64,000 nt of DNA from Caballeronia sordidicola (GTDB lineage: Bacteria; Pseudomonadota; Gammaproteobacteria; Burkholderiales; Burkholderiaceae). The notes under the pieces are model-generated. The model searched no databases. It was not told the DNA's origin and was given only the letters and a program-made list of their open reading frames with translations. The stretch is taken from positions 1 to 64,000 of the forward strand of contig NZ_MTHB01000206.1 in assembly GCF_002220365.1 (NCBI RefSeq), read 5' to 3'. The translations under genes and the position numbers were made by a program. This document shows positions 56,677-64,000 of the stretch, one piece after another (the stretch's first letter is position 1; the number at the start of each line of letters is the position of its first letter).

Positions 56677-59034
56677 TCACGACTGCGCTTCGCCGATCAG
56701 ATCCCGCACTGCATCGAGCAAGGTCTGATCGTGGAAACTGCCTTTCGCCAGATAATAGTCCGCGCCGGCATCCAGCCCCCGCTGCCGGTCTTCCGCGCGA
56801 TCCTTGTACGACACGATCATCACCGGGGTCTCGCGCAGTTGCGGATCGCGCCGGATCAGCGTCACCAGTTCAATGCCGTCCAGGCGCGGCATGTCAATGT
56901 CAGTGATCACGAGGTCAAAGCGCTCGCTGCGTACCGCGTTCCAGCCGTCCATGCCGTCGACGGCAATGGTCACGTCATAACCGCGCCCGGCCAGCAGCTT
57001 GCGTTCGAGTTCGCGCACGGTCAGCGAGTCGTCCACCACCAGCACGCGTTTTCTCGCCGCGGCGACCGCGCGCGCCGTGCCCGACGAGACACGCCCGAGT
57101 TCACCGTCGACCACCAGCTTTTCAACTGCGCGCAACCAGTCGTCGAGATCGGCGATGAGGAGCGGATCGCCGTTTTCCATCAATGCGCCCGCCGCGATGT
57201 TCGGGATCTTCCCCAGGCGTTTGTCGAGTGGTTGCACGACCAGCATGCGCTCGCCGAGAAAGCGGTCGACGACCACGCCGCAGCTCGCCGCGCCCTGCCC
57301 GATCACGACGACATTGAGCGTGTCGCTGGCGGTCTCGAAGGTGCCTGAGCGGAGGATCTGGTGCGCGGTCACGATGCCAAGCCGCCGCCCTTCAAAGGCG
57401 AAATGCTGATGCCCCTCGAGCAGGTCGATCGATGCGCGCGGCAGGACAAGCGTGCGCGTGACGTGCGCGAGTGGCAGTCCATACGGTTCGCCGTCCACGT
57501 CAACAATCAGGCTGCGAATCACGGACAGCGTCAGCGGCAACTGCATCACGAAACGCGTTCCGACCCGCGCTTCCTGCGTGACGCGCAGGTTGCCGCGCAC
57601 TTGCCTCACGACGTCCTGGACCGCGTCCAGGCCAACGCCGCGGCCGGAGACGTCGGTGACGGTATCGCGCATGGAGAAACCGGGCAGGAACAGGAATTCA
57701 AGCAGTTCGGTATCCGAAAGACGTGCGGCCGTTGACTCGTTGGCCAGGCGTTTGTGCACGATGGCGCGGCGCAGCGCGTGGAGGTCCACGCCGCCGCCGT
57801 CGTCGCTGACGCTGATGAAAAGCGAACCCGCGCTATGGCGCGCGTCCAGCGTGATGGTGCCTTCCGGTGGTTTGCCAAGAGCCGAGCGCAGCGATGGCGC
57901 TTCAATGCCGTGATCGACCGCATTGCGCAACAAATGGCCCAGCGGCGCTTCGAGCAGGTCGAGGATGTCGCGATCCACTTCCGTCGCTTCTCCGGCAATC
58001 ACGAAGCGCACTTGTTTATCGAGCGATCGCGCGACGTCGCGGACCATGCGCGCAAAACCGCCGGTGGCATCGACGAACGGCCGCATCCGGCATTCGAGTG
58101 CTTCGTCGTAGAGCTGCTGCGACAGATGCGTCGAGCGCCGGTCGTAGTTCTCCAGCTCGGCCAGGCGCTCGCCGAGCTGGCGATGCGCTTCCTTGTTCAG
58201 ACGGCGGACCTCGTCTAGCGCATCGAGCGTACGCGCGTCGAGCGCGGCAGTCGGGGCGGCCGATGAGCTCGATGCCGAGCTAGCCGCCTCAGTCAGCGAT
58301 TCGTGCAGGAAATCAAGCGCCCGGCTCGCGTCGCGCTGGATCCGCTTCACGCGCAGCATGGATTGCGCGAATGGCTTGAGCCAGCGTGACTCAACCAGCG
58401 ATTCTCCCGAATGGCTGAGCAAGCGGTCGAGGGTGTCGGCACGAACGCGGAGCATGCGGGCCGGCTCGCGCAGTTCGGCGGAGCGGACCGGCTGATAAGG
58501 CGCAGCCTCCACGGTTTCCGCGACTTCTTCCACCGGCGCTGAAAGCGTCAGTTCATTCGATAAATCGAGGTAGGCGTCAGACTGAGGCGCTTCAAAAACA
58601 GATGGCGACGGCGCAGCGGTAGCGCCGTTCATCCGTGCATTCAAGGAGTCGACGAATGTGTCCACATCCTTCTGAGACAAGGTTTCGTCGCCTGCCCCCT
58701 GGCCGATCCGCAAGATCAGGTCGACACCGCTCAGCAGCGCGTCGATCATGCCGGCATCCACGCTCACGCGCCCTTGTTGTGCGCCGACGAAGCAGTCTTC
58801 CATCACATGCGCGAGGCTCACGCCGTCCGGCACGCCGACAATCCGCGCCGCGCCCTTCAGCGAGTGGGCCGCGCGCATGCAGGCTTCGAGCGTCACCGGG
58901 TCGCGCGGGGCGCGTTCCAGCGCGAGCAGGCCGTCGCTCAGGATCTGCGCCTGCGTCCGCGCCTCCTCGCGAAACAAGTCGATGAGCGACGGCTGGCCGC
59001 GGCTTGGCCCCTGGCCTGTTTCAGCGCCGCTCAT
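56677..59034 (-). CDS. wspE: Hybrid CheA-type histidine kinase WspE
   Basis: The 785-residue protein has an HPt domain with phospho-accepting H57 in RAAHSLKGAARIVG, a dimerisation/ATPase core with N-box GHLLRNAVDHGIE, G1 SDDGGGVDLHA and G2 SGRGVGLDAVQDVV, a CheW-like domain, and a C-terminal receiver domain (LVVDDSLTVRELERKL, Asp in LVITDIDMPRLDG near 713). It phosphorylates WspR and WspF. Its start overlaps the wspD stop (ATGA). Confidence 0.94.
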   Translation of the reverse strand: MSGAETGQGPSRGQPSLIDLFREEARTQAQILSDGLLALERAPRDPVTLEACMRAAHSLKGAARIVGVPDGVSLAHVMEDCFVGAQQGRVSVDAGMIDALLSGVDLILRIGQGAGDETLSQKDVDTFVDSLNARMNGATAAPSPSVFEAPQSDAYLDLSNELTLSAPVEEVAETVEAAPYQPVRSAELREPARMLRVRADTLDRLLSHSGESLVESRWLKPFAQSMLRVKRIQRDASRALDFLHESLTEAASSASSSSAAPTAALDARTLDALDEVRRLNKEAHRQLGERLAELENYDRRSTHLSQQLYDEALECRMRPFVDATGGFARMVRDVARSLDKQVRFVIAGEATEVDRDILDLLEAPLGHLLRNAVDHGIEAPSLRSALGKPPEGTITLDARHSAGSLFISVSDDGGGVDLHALRRAIVHKRLANESTAARLSDTELLEFLFLPGFSMRDTVTDVSGRGVGLDAVQDVVRQVRGNLRVTQEARVGTRFVMQLPLTLSVIRSLIVDVDGEPYGLPLAHVTRTLVLPRASIDLLEGHQHFAFEGRRLGIVTAHQILRSGTFETASDTLNVVVIGQGAASCGVVVDRFLGERMLVVQPLDKRLGKIPNIAAGALMENGDPLLIADLDDWLRAVEKLVVDGELGRVSSGTARAVAAARKRVLVVDDSLTVRELERKLLAGRGYDVTIAVDGMDGWNAVRSERFDLVITDIDMPRLDGIELVTLIRRDPQLRETPVMIVSYKDRAEDRQRGLDAGADYYLAKGSFHDQTLLDAVRDLIGEAQS

Positions 59035-59912
59035 GTGAGGCTCCGGTTCAAGGTCTCGAAAAGTTTGGCCGCGTCGAGCAGGCCCACCGTCACGCCCTTC
59101 CACGCCGTCACGGCCACCGCGTGGGACGCCGACATGCTGGCGATGGTCGCCGGCACCGCCTGGAAATCTGCGCGCGCAAAACGATGCACACCATCGACGG
59201 CATCGACGGGGAACACGATCGGGTTGCCGAGGTTGGCGGCCCCGTCGCGCTCGGCCGCCTCACCGCCCGGCTCGACGACCAGCAAGCGCGCAAGATCCCG
59301 GGCATCGACACCCTGCAGGCCGCTCTGCTGCTCCAGCCTGCGCCCGTCCTGACCCACCGCGGATGCGATCCCGAACAAGCGCGCCAGCGACGCGCACACG
59401 AGCAACCTTCCACGCACGTTCACCACGCCGAGCACCGCGCGATGACGCCGGTGCGGCAGCGAGTGAATCGGCCGTAACTGGGCAACCTGCTGGAAGATCG
59501 TGGTGGGCAAACCCAGCCATTCATCGCCGATACGAAACACGAGCCACGACGTGGCATCCGCCTCGCGGGCCGCGTATTCGCTCAGCGACTGCGCTGTCTG
59601 GCGATGCAGGATCTCTTGTCCGATCACGGCATCGGCGGATGATTCACGGTCCAGCACGCGCGCCGCGGCGGCATCGTGGACAGGACAATTGCGGCAATGA
59701 ATGTACCCGGCCAGGCGCGGACACGAACCGTCGCCGCGAACGCCGATGCGGTTCCAGCAGTCGTCGATCGGGGTATCCATATTGGCAAGCAATGACGACA
59801 GCTCGTCCCCGGTTGAAGCAGAAGCAGAAGCAGAAGCCGAAGCCGCTTCGACACGCCCGGCAGTTTCATCTGCGTCAAACCTCCCGTCTCGCTGGTCGCG
59901 CGGATCAATCAT
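59031..59912 (-). CDS. wspD: CheW-like scaffold WspD
   Basis: The protein has 293 residues from the ATG at 59912. An N-terminal part includes a serine/alanine repeat (SASASASAST) and a four-cysteine segment, CWNRIGVRGDGSC then HCRNCPVHDAAA, typical of WspD and absent from ordinary CheW; it could bind metal or be redox-active. The C-terminal CheW domain begins WLVFRIGDEWLGLPTTIFQQ. It links WspA to WspE. The start overlaps the wspC stop by 8 bp and its stop overlaps the wspE start. Confidence 0.9.
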   Translation of the reverse strand: MIDPRDQRDGRFDADETAGRVEAASASASASASTGDELSSLLANMDTPIDDCWNRIGVRGDGSCPRLAGYIHCRNCPVHDAAAARVLDRESSADAVIGQEILHRQTAQSLSEYAAREADATSWLVFRIGDEWLGLPTTIFQQVAQLRPIHSLPHRRHRAVLGVVNVRGRLLVCASLARLFGIASAVGQDGRRLEQQSGLQGVDARDLARLLVVEPGGEAAERDGAANLGNPIVFPVDAVDGVHRFARADFQAVPATIASMSASHAVAVTAWKGVTVGLLDAAKLFETLNRSLT

Positions 59913-61494
59913 GGCGGCCTCCCGATGCCCGTTCAGCCCGTTCAGCGCGCGCCAACAACAACTGCGAGCCCGCGCGGTCGCCTTCCAGGCCGAGCACCGC
60001 GGCAAGATGTGTCAGCGCCTCACCATGTCTGGGGTCTAGATAAAGCGCACGTTTGTAAAAACCTCTCGCCTCGCTTTGCTCACCTCGCGCATCCGCGATC
60101 ACGCCGAGCAAGTAGTAAGCGTCGGCGCTGGCCGGATGCGCCTTGAGATAGGTCCGCGCGATGTCGGCGGCTTCGAGCAAGGCGCCGGCATCGGCAAGTG
60201 CCTGGGCTTGTTTGAGCGTACCCGGCTTGGCGGCAACCGGTGCGCTGGCCGCCGTGTCGGCCGCCTCGTCGGCCGCCTCGCGCGGCGCGCTGGGAGCAGG
60301 CGGGCCGAATGAAAATGAGCGTCGAGGTGCATCGTTCAGATGCGTAGCCGATACAGCCCGATGGCCGAACGTATTCACCGGGCTGGGCCGCGCAACGGGC
60401 GCCTTTGGCGTCCCTGCCCGCGCGGCAAATTCCATCGCTCGCTGTGCGCTGGCGATGGCGGCGAACAGCGCGTGCGGCCGGACTCCCGATCCATGCTCGT
60501 CCCAGCCCCGCTCACCGGTGAACGTCGGCCGAGCGCCGCCCGCCAATATCTCTCCTGGTCCGCCTTCCGGCCGCCTGAACGCGAACGCCAGCACCAGCTT
60601 CGCCGACGCCATGCCTTCGCGCATCATCAGCCCCGTTTCCGCCGGCCCGACAAACAGCGTCCCGCCTGGTGCGAGCAGGCCGTCCAGCACCCGCATGGCC
60701 GCGTGCTGCGTCTGCCGGCCAAAATAGATCAGCACGTTGCGGCAGAAAACGAAATCGAAGGGTTCGAACGCCTGCTGATCGAGCGTCAGCAGATTCGCTT
60801 GGCGAAACTGCACCCGCTCCGTCACCTCCGGCAAAAGCCGCCATTGATCGCCTGCCTGTGCGAAAAAACGCTCGCGAAATCCGAGCGCGCGGCTGCGAAA
60901 CGCGTTGCCGCCATAGTGCGCGTGGCGGGCAACGTCGAGCGCGCGGCCGCTGATATCGATCGCATCGATGGAAAAACGCTCGGGCGCAATACCCGCATCG
61001 AGCATGGCCATGGCGGCGGTATAGGCCTCCTCGCCCGTCGAGCACGGCATGCTCAGGATCCGCACCGGCTTGAACGGCTGATCGTGAAGCCGCGCGCGCG
61101 CCAGCTTGACCAGTGCGTTGAACGCCTCGGCATCGCGGAAAAACCACGTCTCCGGCACGACCACAGCCTCGATCAACGCCTGCAACTGCGCCGGCACGCC
61201 GTTCACCTCAAGCCAGAACGCTTCGATACTGGCCCGCGATTCGTCCAGACCATCGGCACCTGCCGCGCGCCATGCGGCGAAGCGCTCCGAGACGGCTCGT
61301 TCGATCGCTTTCTCGCCGATAGACGCAGGGTCCAGACCGATCGTCCGTTGCAAAAGCCCGGCGAACTGCACGACCTGCGCATGTGGCAGTGCCTCGCGAC
61401 GGCTTTCATGCATCTCGTGGATCTTGTGAAACGCCTGCGCCGCGCGACGGGCCTGATCGGAAATAGAGACGTGCTTCATAGAGACGTGCTTCAT
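59905..61494 (-). CDS. wspC: CheR-type methyltransferase with TPR tail, WspC
   Basis: This 529-residue product has a CheR N-domain (about 45-105), a SAM-dependent methyltransferase domain with ILSMPCSTGEEAYTAAMAML and RFSIDAIDISGRALDVARHA, FVFCRNVLIYF as motif IV, and a C-terminal TPR part (about 425-520, LGVIADARGEQSEARGFYKR). It methylates WspA. The N-terminus reads MKHVSMKHVS, an exact 15-bp tandem duplication of the start region; the second ATG is at 61479. The first ATG overlaps the wspB stop (ATGA). Confidence 0.92.
   Translation of the reverse strand: MKHVSMKHVSISDQARRAAQAFHKIHEMHESRREALPHAQVVQFAGLLQRTIGLDPASIGEKAIERAVSERFAAWRAAGADGLDESRASIEAFWLEVNGVPAQLQALIEAVVVPETWFFRDAEAFNALVKLARARLHDQPFKPVRILSMPCSTGEEAYTAAMAMLDAGIAPERFSIDAIDISGRALDVARHAHYGGNAFRSRALGFRERFFAQAGDQWRLLPEVTERVQFRQANLLTLDQQAFEPFDFVFCRNVLIYFGRQTQHAAMRVLDGLLAPGGTLFVGPAETGLMMREGMASAKLVLAFAFRRPEGGPGEILAGGARPTFTGERGWDEHGSGVRPHALFAAIASAQRAMEFAARAGTPKAPVARPSPVNTFGHRAVSATHLNDAPRRSFSFGPPAPSAPREAADEAADTAASAPVAAKPGTLKQAQALADAGALLEAADIARTYLKAHPASADAYYLLGVIADARGEQSEARGFYKRALYLDPRHGEALTHLAAVLGLEGDRAGSQLLLARAERAERASGGRHD
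61465..61494. repeat. 15-bp tandem duplication at the wspC start
   Basis: AGAGACGTGCTTCAT occurs twice in series, encoding MKHVS twice and so providing two in-frame ATG starts for wspC. Confidence 0.92.
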
Positions 61495-61958
61495 GCTTCG
61501 CTCGGCGTGAAGAGTTGTGCCTGCACGTGCCGGGGCAACAGATGCTCAATGCGCACCCATTGAACAAGGCCTTGAGCGTCGCGTGCAAGCGGCCCGAGAT
61601 AGCGCGCGTCAGTCGCCTCGACACCGGCGTGCCTGAACGCGGCGGCGTCGAGCGTCAGTGTGCGCGTGGCGCGCTCGAGCAAGATGCCGAGGCGCTTATG
61701 CTCGACGCCCGTCGGGCTTTCGTGCGGGTAGTAGACCAGCGCAAGGCGCGTGGACAAACGTTCGTGCGAACGCCGGCCGAGCGCAAGCGCAGCCAGATCG
61801 ATAACCGGCACCGGCAAATCTTCATAATCCAGCACGCCCGCGACCCAGTCCGGCACGCCGGGCATCGCCTTCAGGGGCACGAGCGACAGCATGCGCTCGA
61901 CCTGCGAACTGTCGATCACATAGCGGTCGTTATCGAGCGTGAACTGGACGAAGAGCAT
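61491..61958 (-). CDS. wspB: CheW-like scaffold WspB
   Basis: This 155-residue single-domain CheW protein begins MLFVQFTLDNDRYVIDSSQV and contains VPLKAMPGVPDWVAGVLDYE and LPVPVIDLAALALG, the typical CheW strands. It couples WspA to WspE. It follows wspA by 42 bp and overlaps wspC by 4 bp. Confidence 0.92.
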   Translation of the reverse strand: MLFVQFTLDNDRYVIDSSQVERMLSLVPLKAMPGVPDWVAGVLDYEDLPVPVIDLAALALGRRSHERLSTRLALVYYPHESPTGVEHKRLGILLERATRTLTLDAAAFRHAGVEATDARYLGPLARDAQGLVQWVRIEHLLPRHVQAQLFTPSEA

Positions 61959-62000
61959 GGTCTCAGCAGCCGGGTGAATGATCGGAAAGCGTACGGGTCA

Positions 62001-63626
62001 TCACGTCGCCACCTTGAAGCGCGACACGCCGGTGCGCAGGCCATTGGCGGTGTGCGTGAGATCGTCGATAGCTTGCGTCGACTGGCGCAGCGACTCGGCC
62101 GTTTGCTGTGCGGCTTCGGACAATTGGGCGAGCGCCTGCGTGATCTGGTCAGCGCCGGTCGCCTGCGTCTGCATGCCTTCATTGACCATCACAAAACGTG
62201 GCGCGAGCGTCTGCACCTGCTGGATGATCTGCGACAACTGCCCGCCGACCTGCTGCACGTCCGTCATGCCGCGCCGGACTTCCTCGGAGAACTTGTCCAT
62301 GCCCATCACGCCCGCCGCGACCGCCGACTGGATCTCCTTCACCATCTGTTCGATATCGAAAGTGGCAACCGCCGTCTGGTCTGCAAGACGACGGATTTCA
62401 GTCGCCACGACCGCAAAACCGCGCCCGTATTCGCCGGCCTTTTCCGCCTCGATCGCCGCGTTCAGAGAAAGCAGATTGGTCTGGTCAGCGACCTTCGTAA
62501 TGGTGGCCACCACCTGATTGATATTGCTCGCGCGCTCGTTGAGGATCGCGAGCTTGCCGTTCACCGATCCCGCAGCCTCCATCACGAGCCGCATGGTGTC
62601 TTCCATCCGCGTCAGGCCCACCTGCCCTGTACCCGCCAGCAGCGCCGACTGTTCGGCCACGCCGGACACTTCGTTCATCGTGCGCACGAGGTCACGCGAC
62701 GTGGCGAAGATCTCCCTCGACGTGGCGCCGATCTCCGTCGTCGTCGCGGCGGTTTCGCTTGCCGTGGCCTGCTGTTCACGGGCAGTCGCGGCAATTTCAG
62801 CCACCGATGTCGTGACTTGCACCGCCGACTTCTGCGCTTGACCGACCAAGCCGGTCAATTCATCGGTCATGCGGTTGAATCCCGCTCCCAGCGCGCCGAA
62901 TTCGTCCCCGCGCTCCAGTTGCAGGCGCTGCGACAGGTCGCCGGTGCGCATCGCATCGACGACCTCTACCAGGCGCTGCATCGGCACGGCGATCGCCCTG
63001 AGCAGCAGGAACCCGGCCCATGCCGCCACCAGGAAGGTCACCAGCACTACCACGAACAACGTGATCTCAGCCTTGCTGACGGACTCGCGAATGCTCTTCG
63101 ACGAGCTCATCTGCTGCTCGTTGTTGTGCTCAACGAGTGCCCGAACCACGGTCCGGCCGGTTTCCCAGACCGGAGTGAGCTGGGTGTTGAAGGCCGCTGC
63201 GGCAGCCGCCTTCGACGCCGGCAGATCAGCCAGGATCTGCTCCTGGATCGGCGCGTAGAGGGAACGTTGCTGCTTGAAATCGGTGAAGAGACGGCGGTCG
63301 GTGTCTTCAAAGACCGTGGCCGCGTACTGGTCGATCAGCTTGTCGAGTGAGTCGCGAGTTTCCGCAATGCGCTGGGTGTCGCGACGAACCTGGTCCGGCT
63401 CGCTATCGATAAAAATAAGCCGCTGGGTCACCGTGTAGTTTTCAAACCACGCCGCACGGATAGTCGTCGCGAGGTAGACACCCGGCGACGAATCTTCTTC
63501 CTGGCTGCGTGCATCCCGGTCGATTGTGCCAAGCAGGATGTATGAACAGACGGCCATGACCAACATCAGCGCGAGAATCACGCCAAAACTCACAAGAATC
63601 CGATTTCGAATGGTTAACTGCTTCAC
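62001..63626 (-). CDS. wspA: Methyl-accepting chemotaxis-type surface sensor WspA
   Basis: The 541-residue protein begins with a GTG preceded by AAAGGT. TM1 is at about 10-32 (ILVSFGVILALMLVMAVCSY), a periplasmic four-helix-like sensor covers about 35-190, TM2 is at about 193-215, then HAMP, then a long coiled coil with the conserved hairpin tip (EAEKAGEYGRGFAVVATEIR). It has no C-terminal pentapeptide for CheR tethering. WspA senses surface contact and drives WspE. Confidence 0.93.
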   Translation of the reverse strand: MKQLTIRNRILVSFGVILALMLVMAVCSYILLGTIDRDARSQEEDSSPGVYLATTIRAAWFENYTVTQRLIFIDSEPDQVRRDTQRIAETRDSLDKLIDQYAATVFEDTDRRLFTDFKQQRSLYAPIQEQILADLPASKAAAAAAFNTQLTPVWETGRTVVRALVEHNNEQQMSSSKSIRESVSKAEITLFVVVLVTFLVAAWAGFLLLRAIAVPMQRLVEVVDAMRTGDLSQRLQLERGDEFGALGAGFNRMTDELTGLVGQAQKSAVQVTTSVAEIAATAREQQATASETAATTTEIGATSREIFATSRDLVRTMNEVSGVAEQSALLAGTGQVGLTRMEDTMRLVMEAAGSVNGKLAILNERASNINQVVATITKVADQTNLLSLNAAIEAEKAGEYGRGFAVVATEIRRLADQTAVATFDIEQMVKEIQSAVAAGVMGMDKFSEEVRRGMTDVQQVGGQLSQIIQQVQTLAPRFVMVNEGMQTQATGADQITQALAQLSEAAQQTAESLRQSTQAIDDLTHTANGLRTGVSRFKVAT

Positions 63627-64000
63627 GCATGAACCTTTTCAGTGGGGTTTGCAGTAGGACGGCTGCTTCAGCGCCGGCAGTGGGCGCACGGCACCCGGAT
63701 CAAAAAGGGTGCGGCGCAATTTTAAGACGGAAAACGAAACGCTTTGCGGATAAATACAGGCTTTTGTCCGACAGCGACTAGGACGGACACCGTCACCGGC
63801 CAAAGTTGTGCACAGAAATTGGGGACCACCCTGTTGACAACCTTCTGACAAACCCCGGAAAGCGTTGAACGAAAACGATTTTCGGGCGCCGCTTCAAAGT
63901 GCGCCGGGCGGCAGGATTTGATTGTTTCAGCCAGCGAAGTTGTGCACACAAACTGTTGAAGGACCTGTGGACAAGCGTGAGGTAATCTTTTTAAGTCTTT
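63627..64000. other. Right-edge noncoding region with DnaA-box-like words
   Basis: No gene is visible in these 374 bp. DnaA-box-like nine-mers occur at 63807-63815 and 63941-63949 (TTGTGCACA, same orientation), 63833-63841 (TGTTGACAA) and 63967-63975 (TGTGGACAA, one mismatch to TGTGGATAA). The region is richer in A+T than its surroundings and continues beyond the window. It may be an origin or the promoter of a replication gene, or simply the wsp promoter region. Confidence 0.4.

Noticed and set aside
61515-63350. 611-codon plus-strand frame opposite wspB and wspA
   Set aside because: Antisense to the CheW and chemoreceptor genes; no domain recognisable.

Overview
The window is high-GC, densely coded DNA with short intergenic gaps, many ATGA-type overlaps and frequent GTG/TTG starts. 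The gene content points to a soil or plant-associated member of the Burkholderiaceae (Paraburkholderia/Caballeronia/Burkholderia type): a kgu 2-ketogluconate operon, a complete Wsp surface-sensing cluster, a DUF3325-DUF3649-PepSY iron module, a ClcB-type channel, PGDYG and DUF938 proteins and many catabolic genes. The genus is inferred from content only. I see no rRNA, tRNA, CRISPR array, intact insertion sequence or prophage.

Layout. 1-5.3 kb: end of a YceI protein, then a leftward ribose-type sugar ABC operon (rbsA-rbsC-rbsB order) with a divergent GntR/FadR regulator. 5.4-10.3 kb: iron acquisition, with a rightward TonB-dependent siderophore receptor facing a leftward DUF3325-DUF3649-PepSY operon; both promoters carry Fur-box-like sequences. 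10.5-18 kb: small proteins, a Rieske oxygenase, a DUF938 methyltransferase, an ankyrin protein, a PRC-barrel lipoprotein with an MFS transporter, and a crotonase lacking the usual catalytic glutamates. 18-26.2 kb: a pyridine-nucleotide disulfide oxidoreductase divergent from a catabolic operon (aldehyde dehydrogenase, MFS transporter, enolase-superfamily enzyme, GMC oxidoreductase) that meets a LysR gene head-on. 26.4-33.7 kb: cytochrome b561, a cation/proton antiporter, a saccharopine-dehydrogenase-like enzyme with an Lrp regulator and a P-loop kinase, and several small proteins. 33.7-39.2 kb: kguE-K-T-D with ptxS and a clear operator. 39.4-46.4 kb: LysR/YeiH pair, glutathione transferase, aldo-keto reductase, a candidate structured RNA in front of a ClC channel, and small genes. 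46.4-53.1 kb: TetR-controlled RND tripartite efflux operon. 53.5-54.5 kb: a decayed secreted-protein gene. 54.5-63.6 kb: the complete leftward wspA-B-C-D-E-F-R cluster, predicted to couple surface sensing to c-di-GMP synthesis. The right edge (63.6-64 kb) holds a cluster of DnaA-box-like words.

Most worth a second look: the roughly 220-nt element closed by an 18-bp interrupted stem before the ClC gene; the enolase-superfamily enzyme whose first metal-ligand position appears to be glycine; an excess of short exact tandem duplications at gene borders, two of which duplicate start codons; a sigma-54-like promoter before a tiny secreted protein; and the PtxS and Fur operators.

Where I chose a start codon inside a longer open frame, the reason (Shine-Dalgarno sequence, signal peptide or family N-terminus) is given in the entry. 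All family assignments are from reading the translations; no database search was run.
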